Assembly (NCBI GenBank): GCA_041488095.1
Contig: JBGPOP010000002.1
Span: 102,875 to 166,874 of the forward strand
Direction: 5' to 3'
DNA: 64,000 nt
Source of the DNA: DASYPQ01 sp041488095
Lineage (GTDB): Bacteria > Planctomycetota > UBA1135 > GCA-002686595
Translations under genes and position numbers: made by a program
Notes under the pieces: generated by a model
Database searches by the model: none
Seen by the model: only the letters and a program-made list of their open reading frames with translations
What the model was told of the DNA's origin: nothing
Shown here: positions 8,935 through 16,885 of the stretch, one piece after another
Numbering within the stretch: the stretch's first letter is position 1
Layout: the number at the start of each line of letters is the position of its first letter

Positions 8935-8955
8935 GGATGAGGGACAGGAGCTGAG

Positions 8956-9552
8956 ATGAACCGCAACGACGTGAACCCGGAACTGCGCGACGACGTCGCG
9001 CTCGAGGCCTGCATCGGCCTCCTGGAGCTGTGCTCGGTCGCGAAGGGTGTCGAGGTGGCCGACGCGGTGCTCAAGGAGGCACAGGTCGAGATGCTGTTCG
9101 CGACCAACGTGCAGCCGGGGAAGTACGTGATGCTCTATTCCGGCAGCGTGAAGGACGTCGAGGTCTCGACGGCGAGGGGAGCGCAGCTCGCCGGCACCGA
9201 CCTCGTCGATCGCCTGGTGATCCAGCAGGTGCACGAGCAGGTCGTGCCGATGCTGCGGAGGCGCGGCGGGAAGATCAACGGCGTGCTCGACGCGATCGGG
9301 GTGATCGAGACGACGACGGTGGCGGCGTCGATCATCGCCTGCGATCTTGCGTTGAAGACGGCGACGGTCGATCTGATCGACTTCAGGATCGCCAACGGGC
9401 TCGGCGGGAAAAGCTTCTTCGTGGTGACGGGCGAGGTCAGCGACGTGCGCAGCTCGGTCGCGGCGGGAGCGCGGATGGCGCAGGAGCGCGGGCTCCTGCT
9501 GCGCGAGGTGGTGATCCCGCGCCCGCATCCGGAGCTCGTGCGGCACCTGTGA
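8956..9552 (+). CDS. BMC-T tandem-domain shell protein, PduT-like, without the Fe-S cysteine
   Basis: Two BMC domains in one 198-residue chain (about residues 17-105 and 110-195). The sequence follows PduT closely: IGLLELCSVAKGVEVADAV, then AIGVIETTTVAASIIACD, then GGKSFFVVTGEVSDVRS and the terminal VVIPRPHPELVR. Such proteins form pseudohexameric trimers in the facet. In PduT a cysteine just before P-G-K holds a [4Fe-4S] cluster in the central pore; here that position is glutamine (Gln53 in NVQPGK). The pore is therefore unlikely to carry a cluster and may instead pass a metabolite. A clear AGGAG lies before the ATG. Confidence 0.93.
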   Translation: MNRNDVNPELRDDVALEACIGLLELCSVAKGVEVADAVLKEAQVEMLFATNVQPGKYVMLYSGSVKDVEVSTARGAQLAGTDLVDRLVIQQVHEQVVPMLRRRGGKINGVLDAIGVIETTTVAASIIACDLALKTATVDLIDFRIANGLGGKSFFVVTGEVSDVRSSVAAGARMAQERGLLLREVVIPRPHPELVRHL

Positions 9553-9580
9553 GGAGTTTCTCGCGCACCGGGATCGAGCC

Positions 9581-10105
9581 ATGCCCCGCCGCTTCCTGAC
9601 CGTCGAGGACTTGCGCCGCCTGTGCGAAGGCGGAGGGGCGCGCGAGATCGTCGTCGACGAGCAGACGATCGTCACGCCACAGGCGATGGAGGAGGCGCAG
9701 CGCATCGGCGTCGCGATCCGCAGCGGTGCGGGCGGCCAATACGTCGAGCCGGCCCCCGACCGCGGACCGGATGCGGAGGTCGCGCAGCGGGCGCTGCCGC
9801 ATCTGCCGGAGCCGGTCGACGAGTCGCTCGGAGTGGGGCACGGGGTGGTCGTGACGGCGGTGGGGAAGAACCGGCCGGGGGTGCTCGCCGAGATCACGAG
9901 CACGCTCGCGAAGATGGATGCGAACGTGCTCGACATCTCGCAGAAGATGATCGAAGGCTATTTCCACATGGTCTTGACCGTCGAGCTGCCGCCGGGCGTG
10001 TCGTTCGGCGAGGTCAAGCGCTGCCTGGAGTGCCTCGGCGGGCCGGACGACTACGTCGTCCGCGTGATGCACGAGCGGGTGTTCCGCTTCATGCACAGGA
10101 TCTGA
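9581..10105 (+). CDS. UPF0237-type ACT-domain protein fused to an EutQ/EutT-like N-terminal segment
   Basis: A 174-residue protein with two parts. Residues 1-50 (FLTVEDLRRL, then EIVVDEQTIVTPQAMEEAQ and IGVAIRSG) match the short N-terminal segment I know from BMC-associated EutQ, EutT and related proteins (I-T-x-x-x-[VLI]-R ... hydrophobic ... x-I-V-T-P-x-A ... G-[VI]-x-I). Residues ~85-174 are an ACT domain of the UPF0237 family: VVVTAVGKNRPGVLAEITSTL, NVLDISQKMIEGYFHM and the near-diagnostic ending MHERVFRFMHRI. ACT domains bind amino acids or other small effectors. The combination suggests a ligand-sensing protein addressed to the microcompartment. It is the last gene of the operon, 28 bp after BMC-T. 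Confidence 0.8.
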   Translation: MPRRFLTVEDLRRLCEGGGAREIVVDEQTIVTPQAMEEAQRIGVAIRSGAGGQYVEPAPDRGPDAEVAQRALPHLPEPVDESLGVGHGVVVTAVGKNRPGVLAEITSTLAKMDANVLDISQKMIEGYFHMVLTVELPPGVSFGEVKRCLECLGGPDDYVVRVMHERVFRFMHRI

Positions 10106-10437
10106 TCTCCACACCCAAGCCCTAGGGTGATCGAGACACCTACCCTGAATGGTGGTCGGAGCAGCCTGCTGCCCCGGCACTGCGCTGGGTCGGGGCCGGA
10201 ATCCGCCGCGCAGTGGCCACGGGGGCAGTCTCTTTCTCGGGAAGCCGCAGGCCGTCGAGGCCGGCCCAGGGCTCACCCATCCCGGCCGGGGGGGATCCGC
10301 ATTTCCACTTTTCCTGGCGCCGCCCGCAAGCTAGACTCCGCCCGTTCATTCAACCCGCTCGGATTGCTGTCCCATTGGTTTTACCAACGGAACGTGCTCA
10401 TCCTCGCAATTGAAATCAGATCGAAAGGTAGAACCAC
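10106..10437 (+). other. intergenic region between the BMC operon and the RRM gene
   Basis: About 330 bases without a convincing gene. A weak hairpin (CACCC / GGGTG around 10112-10130) follows the operon but has no T-run. A TAGACT hexamer at 10332-10337 is a candidate -10 element for the RRM gene, giving a leader of about 90 nt; no good -35 accompanies it. The leader contains a short inverted repeat TTGG-TTTTA-CCAA, more AT-rich than its surroundings, which could be a regulatory hairpin. Confidence 0.3.
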
Positions 10438-10773
10438 ATGGGAACGAAACTGTACGTCGGAAATCTCAGCTACAACTCCACGGAAGCCGGCCTGCGCGCC
10501 GCCTTTGAAGCCGACGGGCGCCAAGTGCGCGAAGTCGCGCTGATCACGGACCGCGAGACCGGACGCCCGAAGGGCTTCGCATTCATCCAGATGGGCTCCG
10601 AGAAGGACGCCCAGGCCGCGATCGCGGCGCTCGACGGCAAGGAGCTCGACGGCCGCGCGATCAAGGTCAACGAAGCGCAGGAAAGACCCGCGGGCGGTCG
10701 CACTGGCGGCGGCGGCGGTGGTGGTGGCCGGGGCGGCTACGGTGGTGGCGATCGCGGCGACCGGCGCTACTAG
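10438..10773 (+). CDS. RRM-domain RNA-binding protein with glycine-rich tail
   Basis: A 111-residue protein with a single RNA-recognition motif: RNP2 is KLYVGNLS at the start and RNP1 is RPKGFAFIQM near residue 45. After residue ~80 the chain becomes glycine/arginine-rich (several glycine runs with RG and RY), as in cyanobacterial and planctomycete Rbp proteins, which bind single-stranded RNA and are often cold-induced. AAAGG precedes the ATG. A strong stem-loop follows the stop, so this is a monocistronic unit separate from the BMC operon. Confidence 0.92.
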   Translation: MGTKLYVGNLSYNSTEAGLRAAFEADGRQVREVALITDRETGRPKGFAFIQMGSEKDAQAAIAALDGKELDGRAIKVNEAQERPAGGRTGGGGGGGGRGGYGGGDRGDRRY

Positions 10774-10824
10774 CTTCGGCATGGCACTCGGCGCGTCACG
10801 CGCCGTGCTGTCCGCTCGAACAAG

Positions 10825-10870
10825 GAATCCGCCGCCCCGGCTCGCGAGAGCCTGGCGGCGGATTCTCTTT
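10825..10870 (+). terminator. strong stem-loop terminator after the RRM gene
   Basis: A 12-bp perfect stem, GAATCCGCCGCC (10825-10836) with GGCGGCGGATTC (10854-10865), is continued by a second stem GGCTC/GAGCC capped by the GNRA tetraloop GCGA (10844-10847). A short TCTTT follows. It separates the RRM gene from the UPF0210 gene. Confidence 0.85.
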
Positions 10871-10942
10871 GGAAAGGCAGTCCCCGGGGGCGGAGATCGG
10901 CGAGGTCCGGCCCTCTCGACCTGCGGATCCTCACCGCGCTGC

Positions 10943-10948
10943 TAGACT
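10943..10948 (+). promoter_or_regulatory. candidate -10 element for a leaderless UPF0210 transcript
   Basis: GCTAGACT ends only 9 bases before the GTG start at 10958. If this is the -10 box, transcription starts at or next to the GTG, giving a leaderless mRNA. No ribosome-binding site is visible, which fits. The -35 match is poor. Confidence 0.35.
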
Positions 10949-10957
10949 TCTCGCCGC

Positions 10958-12322
10958 GTGGCCTTCACCGACCAGGAGATCCTCGAAACCGTCCGGATGA
11001 TCGAGCTCGAGACGCTCGACATCCGCACCACGACGCTCGGCATCAACCTCCTCGATTGCGCCGACCCCGACCTCGAGAGCGCCTGCGAGAAGATCTACGC
11101 GAAGATCCTCCATCACGCCAAGAACCTCGTCGCCGTCGCCAACTCGATCCAGACCGACTACGGCATCCCGATCGTCAACAAGCGCATCGCGACGACCCCC
11201 ATCTCGCTCGTCGCCGCCGCTTCGAATGCCCGCGACCTCACGCCCTTCGCGCGCGCCATGGACGCTGCCGCCGCGGCCGTCGGCGTCGATTTCATCGGCG
11301 GCTTCTCCGCCTTCGTGCACAAGGGCTTCACGAACTCCGACCGCGCCCTGTTCGACTCCATCCCAGCCGCGCTCGCCGAGACCGAGCACGTCTGCTCCTC
11401 CGTCTCCCTGGCGAGCACCCGCGCCGGCATCAACATGGACGCCGTCAACCGCTTCGCCGGAGTCGTCCTTGCGACCGCGGACAAGACCGCCGACCGGGGC
11501 GCGATCGGCTGCGCCAAGCTCGTGTGCTTCTGCAACGCCGTCGAGGACAACCCCTTCGTTGCCGGCGCCCACCTCGGCATCGGCGAGCCCGAGACCGTCC
11601 TCAACGTCGGCGTTTCGGGCCCCGGCGCCGTCCGCTCGGCGCTCGCGCGCCTCGGGCCCGAGGCCGACCTCCTCTCCGTCGCCGAGACCGTCAAGCGCAC
11701 CGCGTTCAAGATCACGCGCATGGGCGAGCTCGTCGGACGCGAGGCCGCTCGGCGCCTCGGCACCTCCTTCGGCATCGTCGACGTCTCCCTCGCGCCCACC
11801 CCCGCCGTCGGCGACTCCGTCGCGGACATCCTCGAGATCATCGGCGTCGATCGCACGGGCGCGCCGGGCACAACCGCCGTCCTGGCACTGCTCACCGACG
11901 CCGTGAAGAAGGGCGGCGCGATGGCGTCCTCCAGCGTCGGTGGCCTCTCGGGCGCGTTCATCCCCGTCTCCGAGGACGCCGGCATGGTCCGCGCCGTCGC
12001 GGAGGGCGCTCTCTCCCTGGCCAAGCTCGGGGAGATGACCGCCGTGTGCTCGGTCGGCCTCGACATGGTCGCCGTGCCCGGCGATACGCCCGCTGCGACG
12101 ATCGCGGGCATCATCGCCGACCAGATGGCGATCGGCATGATCAACGGCAAGACCACCGCCGTGCGGATCATCCCCGTCCCTGGCAAGAGGCCGAACGAGA
12201 CCGTGGAGTGGGGCGGCCTGCTCGGCACGGCCATCGTGCAGGACCCCGGGCGCTTCAGCTGCGGCGTACTCTTCGCACGCGGCGGTCGGATCCCGGCGCC
12301 GATCCAGAGCTACAGGAACTAG
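10958..12322 (+). CDS. UPF0210 (DUF711, 'PFL family') protein
   Basis: A 454-residue protein of usual family length. It starts with MIELETLDIRTTTLGINL, contains KRIATTPISLVA, GFSAFVHKGFT, GRIGELVGREA-like RMGELVGREAARRLG, and ends in the family signature RGGRIPAPIQSYRN. Members have a fold related to pyruvate formate-lyase and ribonucleotide reductase but lack the glycyl-radical motif; no reaction is established to my knowledge. In many genomes the UPF0210 gene sits directly beside a UPF0237 ACT gene. Here the UPF0237 domain is in the last BMC gene, one gene upstream, so the pair is kept but split by the RRM gene. GTG start. Confidence 0.9.
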   Translation: MAFTDQEILETVRMIELETLDIRTTTLGINLLDCADPDLESACEKIYAKILHHAKNLVAVANSIQTDYGIPIVNKRIATTPISLVAAASNARDLTPFARAMDAAAAAVGVDFIGGFSAFVHKGFTNSDRALFDSIPAALAETEHVCSSVSLASTRAGINMDAVNRFAGVVLATADKTADRGAIGCAKLVCFCNAVEDNPFVAGAHLGIGEPETVLNVGVSGPGAVRSALARLGPEADLLSVAETVKRTAFKITRMGELVGREAARRLGTSFGIVDVSLAPTPAVGDSVADILEIIGVDRTGAPGTTAVLALLTDAVKKGGAMASSSVGGLSGAFIPVSEDAGMVRAVAEGALSLAKLGEMTAVCSVGLDMVAVPGDTPAATIAGIIADQMAIGMINGKTTAVRIIPVPGKRPNETVEWGGLLGTAIVQDPGRFSCGVLFARGGRIPAPIQSYRN

Positions 12323-12355
12323 CACGCCAGCGCGATCCGTATCCTGATCGAGCTC

Positions 12356-14071
12356 ATGACGAACGGGCGACATCGATCGCGCGCGGCTTCCCGCGCGTGC
12401 GCCCTGGTGCTCGGGCTCATGGTGCTCGGGTCCGCTCTCCTGCGAACGAGCGGGATCGACTACCTGCTGCCCGAGGTGATGAACCGCGACGGCTTGGTGA
12501 TCATCCGGCAGATCGAGTTCTTCCGCAGCCACGAGCACATGCCCGCGAAGTGGGAGTGGTGGTACACCGCCTATCCCCACCTGATGGCGCGGATCGCCTC
12601 GCTCTGGCCTGCGGTGGAGGTCGGGAAAGGCCAAGCCCTGAGTCTCGAACAGCACCTGCAGCTCGCCCGGGCGCCTTGGGTCCAGGTGCGGATCCTTTCG
12701 GTGGTCCTCTCCCTGCTCGCCGTCCCGGGGACCTACCTGCTGGCCCGCCGCTTCCTCGATCGCATGAGCTCGCTCTTCGCCGCCGGGCTGGTGGCCACGA
12801 GCCTCCATCACATCTGTCTCTCGATCCAGGAGAAGCCCCATGCCGCGGCCACGAGCTTCGTTCTCCTCGCGCTGCTCGCCGCCTTGAGGCTCAGGCGGCG
12901 GCCGGACGTCCTCTCGTACTTCCTGTGCGGGCTCACCGCCGCCCTGGCCGTCGGCATCCTCCACAACGGAATCATCTGCCTGCTTCCCCTGGCCGCCGCC
13001 TTCCTGCTGCGCGACCGGCGCGAGATCCGGGTTTCGAAGGGGTGGATCGCGATCCCGATCGCGATGGTCGCCCTGTCGACGAGGCTCTTCTACCCGTTTC
13101 TCTTCGAGGGGATCCGGGGTCCCGCTCTCCCCGCACAGGCCGGCGCGGATCTCCTCAGCCTGTTCCAGGGCGCACCCTGCCTGCGGATCCTCGGTGCGCT
13201 GTGGGGTCTCGACCCGCTGCTCGTGACCGCGGCGTCCGCGGGGGTCCTCCTGTGGTCGTTCCGCGCGCGGCCGGACGGCGCGCGGATCCTCGACGCCGTC
13301 CGCGGCGACCTCGCCGTGCTCCTGGCCCTCGTGCTTCCCTATCTGCTCGTCCTCGGCCTGTTCCAGGGCACGCTCGTGCGCTTCCTCCTGCCGCTCCTTC
13401 CCGTGCTCGCCTGCGCTGCGGGATTCGCGTTCTCGCGCGCCTCGAGTGTCTGCTTCTCGAGACTGCGATCCGGTCGGCTGCACGCCTCGCTCAGCGCCGC
13501 GCTGGGGGCGGCGCTGCTCGCCGTTCCCCTCTGGCCCGCATGGCATTTCGCGCGCATCCGTCGCCAGCCCGGCCCGTTGGCGGAGGCCGCGCGCTGGATC
13601 GCCCTGAACGTGGACCCCCGCGAGGTCGTCGTCGTCGTGCCGCACTACGATGTGCCGCTCCTCCCCACCCGCGAGGCGATCGCGGAGAACGCGCGCCTCC
13701 CGTACCGGACGATCTGGTCGGAGTACCTGGCCCGGGCATCCCCCGAGAGCCTCGAGGGGACTCGTCGACCGATTCTGGTCGAGCCCGGCGACCGACCCGA
13801 TGCGCGGCTCCAGCTGATGAGAGACCCGCTCGCCTACCTCCACCGCTGGGGCGCCCGCTATGCGGTCCTCGATCTGTCGGGTGGAGGCGCGGAACTCCTG
13901 CGCGGCAAGGCGAGCCGATCTGCCCGTTTCTCTCCAGCCCGACACGACGACGATCGCGACCGAGGCATGGTGCTCTTCGGAACGGGCTACGATCCGCTGG
14001 CACCCACCGCGTGGTCGATCCTGCGCTCGCGCGCGCTGGGCACGACGGTCGAGATCTACCGGCTGCCCTGA
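12356..14071 (+). CDS. polytopic membrane protein, probable GT-C-type glycosyltransferase
   Basis: A 571-residue protein with about ten hydrophobic helices in its first 400 residues and a soluble C-terminal ~160 residues. The arrangement (first helix, then a loop with acidic residues around LLPEVMNRDGLV, then LLARRFLDRMSSLFAAGLVA) resembles the ArnT/PMT class of lipid-linked sugar transferases, which act in the cytoplasmic membrane with the active site outside. The late segment ARWIALNVDPREVVVV is common in such proteins. No specific sugar or acceptor can be named. It follows the UPF0210 gene by 33 bp and may share its transcript. Confidence 0.6.
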   Translation: MTNGRHRSRAASRACALVLGLMVLGSALLRTSGIDYLLPEVMNRDGLVIIRQIEFFRSHEHMPAKWEWWYTAYPHLMARIASLWPAVEVGKGQALSLEQHLQLARAPWVQVRILSVVLSLLAVPGTYLLARRFLDRMSSLFAAGLVATSLHHICLSIQEKPHAAATSFVLLALLAALRLRRRPDVLSYFLCGLTAALAVGILHNGIICLLPLAAAFLLRDRREIRVSKGWIAIPIAMVALSTRLFYPFLFEGIRGPALPAQAGADLLSLFQGAPCLRILGALWGLDPLLVTAASAGVLLWSFRARPDGARILDAVRGDLAVLLALVLPYLLVLGLFQGTLVRFLLPLLPVLACAAGFAFSRASSVCFSRLRSGRLHASLSAALGAALLAVPLWPAWHFARIRRQPGPLAEAARWIALNVDPREVVVVVPHYDVPLLPTREAIAENARLPYRTIWSEYLARASPESLEGTRRPILVEPGDRPDARLQLMRDPLAYLHRWGARYAVLDLSGGGAELLRGKASRSARFSPARHDDDRDRGMVLFGTGYDPLAPTAWSILRSRALGTTVEIYRLP

Positions 14072-14331
14072 GCCGGTCACCCTCCTTCTTGTCGCGGTGG
14101 AAAGGAATTCCAGTTCCGCGAGCCGGGGCGGTTTGTCGCCGGCCCGCCAGGGGTTCATCGAGGTGCCTGGAGGGGGTCCCTGGAAGTTCCTGCCCCGGCC
14201 CGTGAAAGGACATCCGCGTTGCTCTCAAGCAGCCTGTCCTGCGCGCTCGAACAGTCATCCTGCCCGCGCTCGCCGGCCCCGGTCCGGCCAGGCGCCCCAC
14301 CCATCGCTCCCCCGACCCCCACAGTGAGCTC

Positions 14332-15840
14332 GTGAAGAAGAGGATTCTGCTCGTCGAGAGGGCCGAGGAGACGCGCGCCCAGCTGCTGAAGGCGATCGGC
14401 TCCCGGTGCGACCTCTTCGCTGTCTCGAGCGCCGAGGAGGCCATCGAAGCCTGCCGGACCGTCGGTCCTTTCGCCGTGGCTGTGGCCGAGCACGGTCCGC
14501 CCGAAGTGAGCGCGTTCGATCTCTTGCGGCGCGTCAGCGAGAGCTGGCCGGAGACCGTGGGCCTGCTGATCGCACCCGAGGCCGATGCCACCGCGGCGGC
14601 GCGCGCCATCAAGGAGCCCCACGTCTTCCGCTGCGTGACCAGGCCCTGCGACCCGGCCGCGCTGCTTTCCGCGGTCGATGCCGCGCTCTCGCGACACGAG
14701 GAGGTCGAGCGCGCCGAGGCGTTCTCCGAAGAGCTCGTGTTCGCCAAAGAGTCGATGGAGAGCATCACCGGGCTCCTCGAGGAGCGCATGGAGCGGCAGA
14801 CCGTCGCGCTGCGGCGCCTGCACCGGTTCGCGGTGGATCTCAACGGCGCGCGCTCGACGCGCGAGATCGCCCGCCTCGCTGCTGTGACGGCCAGCGACGT
14901 CCTGCGGGGCCGCGGCGTCCATGTCCAGCTCTGGGAAGCCGCGTGCGGAGGGGAGGACGTCGGAGTCGGAGCGGGAGGGGAGATGTCCCCCTCCATGCAC
15001 CGCATGGCGATCGCGACCCAGGACGGCGAGATCGGCGAGATCTGCGTCGACCTCGACAGCCCGCGCGGCGAGAGGCTTTCGGCGGTGGAGACGAGCCTGC
15101 TCGCATCGATCAGCTCCTCGGTGGCCGTCGCGGTGCACCACGAGCTGTCACGCCGCGATCTCGACCTGGCCCAACACGCGACCATCCTGGCTCTCGCGAG
15201 GCTGGCCGAGCGGCGCGACATGGAGACCGGCCAGCATCTCGAACGCGTCGCGGGCTACTGCCGGCTCATCGCGGAGGGCATGCGCACGCTCGGCCGGGGC
15301 TTGGGGACGATCACCGACGCCTTCATCGAAAACCTCGTGTCCTCCAGCCCCCTGCACGACATCGGCAAGGTCGGCATCCCCGATTCGATCCTCCTGAAGC
15401 CGGGTCGTCTCACACCCGAGGAATGGGTGATCATGAAGACCCACGCCGAGATCGGAGGATCGACGCTCGATAGCGTCATCCACGAGGCCGGCACGCCCGG
15501 CTTCCTGACCATGGGCCGCGACATCGCCTGGTGTCACCACGAGAAGTGGGACGGGACGGGCTACCCGCGCGGCCTGAAGGGCGAGGAGATCCCGCTCTGC
15601 GCCCGCATCGTCGCGTTGGCCGACGTCTACGACGCGTTGACGACGGTGCGCCCCTACAAGGATGCATGGCCGCACTCCGAGGCGGTCGAGTGGATCCTCT
15701 CGCGCTCCGGAGCCCACTTCGACCCCGACGTGGTCTCCGCCTTCGCCGCTCGACGGGACGAGGCTGACCGGATCCGGGCCACGCTGGCGGACAAGGCGGT
15801 CGATCCTCGCGAGGGGTCCCTCGAGTTCGCGAAGATCTGA
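14332..15840 (+). CDS. REC-like/GAF-like/HD-GYP regulator, probable cyclic-di-GMP phosphodiesterase
   Basis: A 502-residue protein. Residues 1-120 resemble a response-regulator receiver but the phosphoacceptor position holds glutamate (Glu53 in VAVAEHGPPE) rather than aspartate, so it may be locked or non-phosphorylated. A coiled region (ESMESITGLLEERMERQ) leads to a GAF-like domain (~165-275), then an HD-GYP domain: His342-Asp343 in LHDIGKVGIPDS, HHEKWDGTGYPRGLKG and RIVALADVYDALT. HD-GYP domains hydrolyse cyclic di-GMP; all the visible metal ligands are kept. GTG start with weak ribosome-binding site, 260 bp after the previous gene. It converges tightly with the next gene. Confidence 0.85.
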   Translation: MKKRILLVERAEETRAQLLKAIGSRCDLFAVSSAEEAIEACRTVGPFAVAVAEHGPPEVSAFDLLRRVSESWPETVGLLIAPEADATAAARAIKEPHVFRCVTRPCDPAALLSAVDAALSRHEEVERAEAFSEELVFAKESMESITGLLEERMERQTVALRRLHRFAVDLNGARSTREIARLAAVTASDVLRGRGVHVQLWEAACGGEDVGVGAGGEMSPSMHRMAIATQDGEIGEICVDLDSPRGERLSAVETSLLASISSSVAVAVHHELSRRDLDLAQHATILALARLAERRDMETGQHLERVAGYCRLIAEGMRTLGRGLGTITDAFIENLVSSSPLHDIGKVGIPDSILLKPGRLTPEEWVIMKTHAEIGGSTLDSVIHEAGTPGFLTMGRDIAWCHHEKWDGTGYPRGLKGEEIPLCARIVALADVYDALTTVRPYKDAWPHSEAVEWILSRSGAHFDPDVVSAFAARRDEADRIRATLADKAVDPREGSLEFAKI

Positions 15841-15841
15841 G

Positions 15842-16867
15842 CTACTCGGCGGGGAACGCCCAATTCGCGCGCAGCGCGTCCGCGACCGCGCGCCGGACCC
15901 GGGTGGGCGCGAGGCGGCTCTCTCGCAACGCCGGCGAGCGCTCGGCGAACTCCTCGAGATCCTCCGTCCCGAACCACAGCTCGGGCGAGGGGCCGTCCGC
16001 GTCCTGCGTGCGCCATGCGGCAGACGCAGCGGGATCGGAGCCTTCGATCTCGTTCAACCTCGCGGTGAGAGCCGCGAGGTCGGGCCGGGGCAGCGCACGG
16101 CGCGTGACCAGCTCGAACCACGACAACGTCGAGAGCAGGAAGCGGTAGGTCGCTCCCCCGGCCGCGCGTCCGATCGCCAGCACGCGGTCGGCTCGCGTGC
16201 CGCCGAAGAGAGCGTGGCGCCCCGGATCGAAACGCGCGCCCGGGCGCCCTTCCCACACGCACAGGTCGAGGTGCACGATCTCGTCGCGCTCCGCGGCGGA
16301 GAGCGCCGCGCGGTCGGCGCGCAGATCCTCGACCTCGGGCCTCCACAGGTCCGTGTACTCCTCCAGGTCGCCGTCGAGCATCGCCGGTAGACGCTCGACG
16401 ATCTCGGAGAGCACCAGCGTGTGCCTCTCCCGCGCGTCGAGTCCGCGAAAGCGTCCGCTCCAGGGCGAACGGACGGGATCGGCGAGGTTCGTGATCGTGG
16501 CGTCGAGGCGGAAGGCCTCCTCGCTCGGCACCTGGAAGAAATCGCCCGCGGCGGCCGTTTCCAGGAGGCGCCTCTCCCGCGCGAGCGCCAGGTCGGGCCG
16601 GCGCACGGCGAACATCGCGCATGCGCCGTCGGTGTCGAAGTGGTTGTTGGCGATCGCGCGGCAGCCCGCGGCGAGCCGTGCGCGCTCCTCCGGCGGGAGG
16701 CGCGCGAAGGCGAGCGCGATGCCCGTGGAAAGGTCGTGACGCAGCTCGCGCGGCGTCTGGTTCCCTGGCCAGTGCGAGAGGTTGAGGCCGGGCTGGCCCC
16801 AGGCGCCGTCGACGCTGATGAGGCGCTCCTCGCTCCGCCCGCCGACGACGGTGAGGGGCAGGTCCAT
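15842..16867 (-). CDS. uncharacterised protein with a DHH-like motif
   Basis: A 341-residue cytoplasmic protein I do not recognise. The clearest feature is NHFDTDGACAMFA near residue 94, which recalls the D-x-D-G-x-x-A motif of DHH-type phosphoesterases, but the remaining motifs (DHH itself) are not evident. Other recognisable stretches are LNLSHWPGNQTPRELRHDLSTG at the start (shortened: LSHWPGNQTP) and HLDLCVWEG later. It is the last gene of a minus-strand run with two TPR lipoprotein-like genes, 18 bp after the preceding stop, suggesting one operon. Confidence 0.55.
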   Translation of the reverse strand: MDLPLTVVGGRSEERLISVDGAWGQPGLNLSHWPGNQTPRELRHDLSTGIALAFARLPPEERARLAAGCRAIANNHFDTDGACAMFAVRRPDLALARERRLLETAAAGDFFQVPSEEAFRLDATITNLADPVRSPWSGRFRGLDARERHTLVLSEIVERLPAMLDGDLEEYTDLWRPEVEDLRADRAALSAAERDEIVHLDLCVWEGRPGARFDPGRHALFGGTRADRVLAIGRAAGGATYRFLLSTLSWFELVTRRALPRPDLAALTARLNEIEGSDPAASAAWRTQDADGPSPELWFGTEDLEEFAERSPALRESRLAPTRVRRAVADALRANWAFPAE

Positions 16868-16885
16868 CCTCGCGGCGCGGGCGCG

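Noticed and set aside
10958..12322. Glycyl-radical enzyme as the missing BMC signature enzyme
   Set aside because: The protein is UPF0210; the fold is related to pyruvate formate-lyase but the R-V-x-G-Y glycyl loop and an activase gene are missing.
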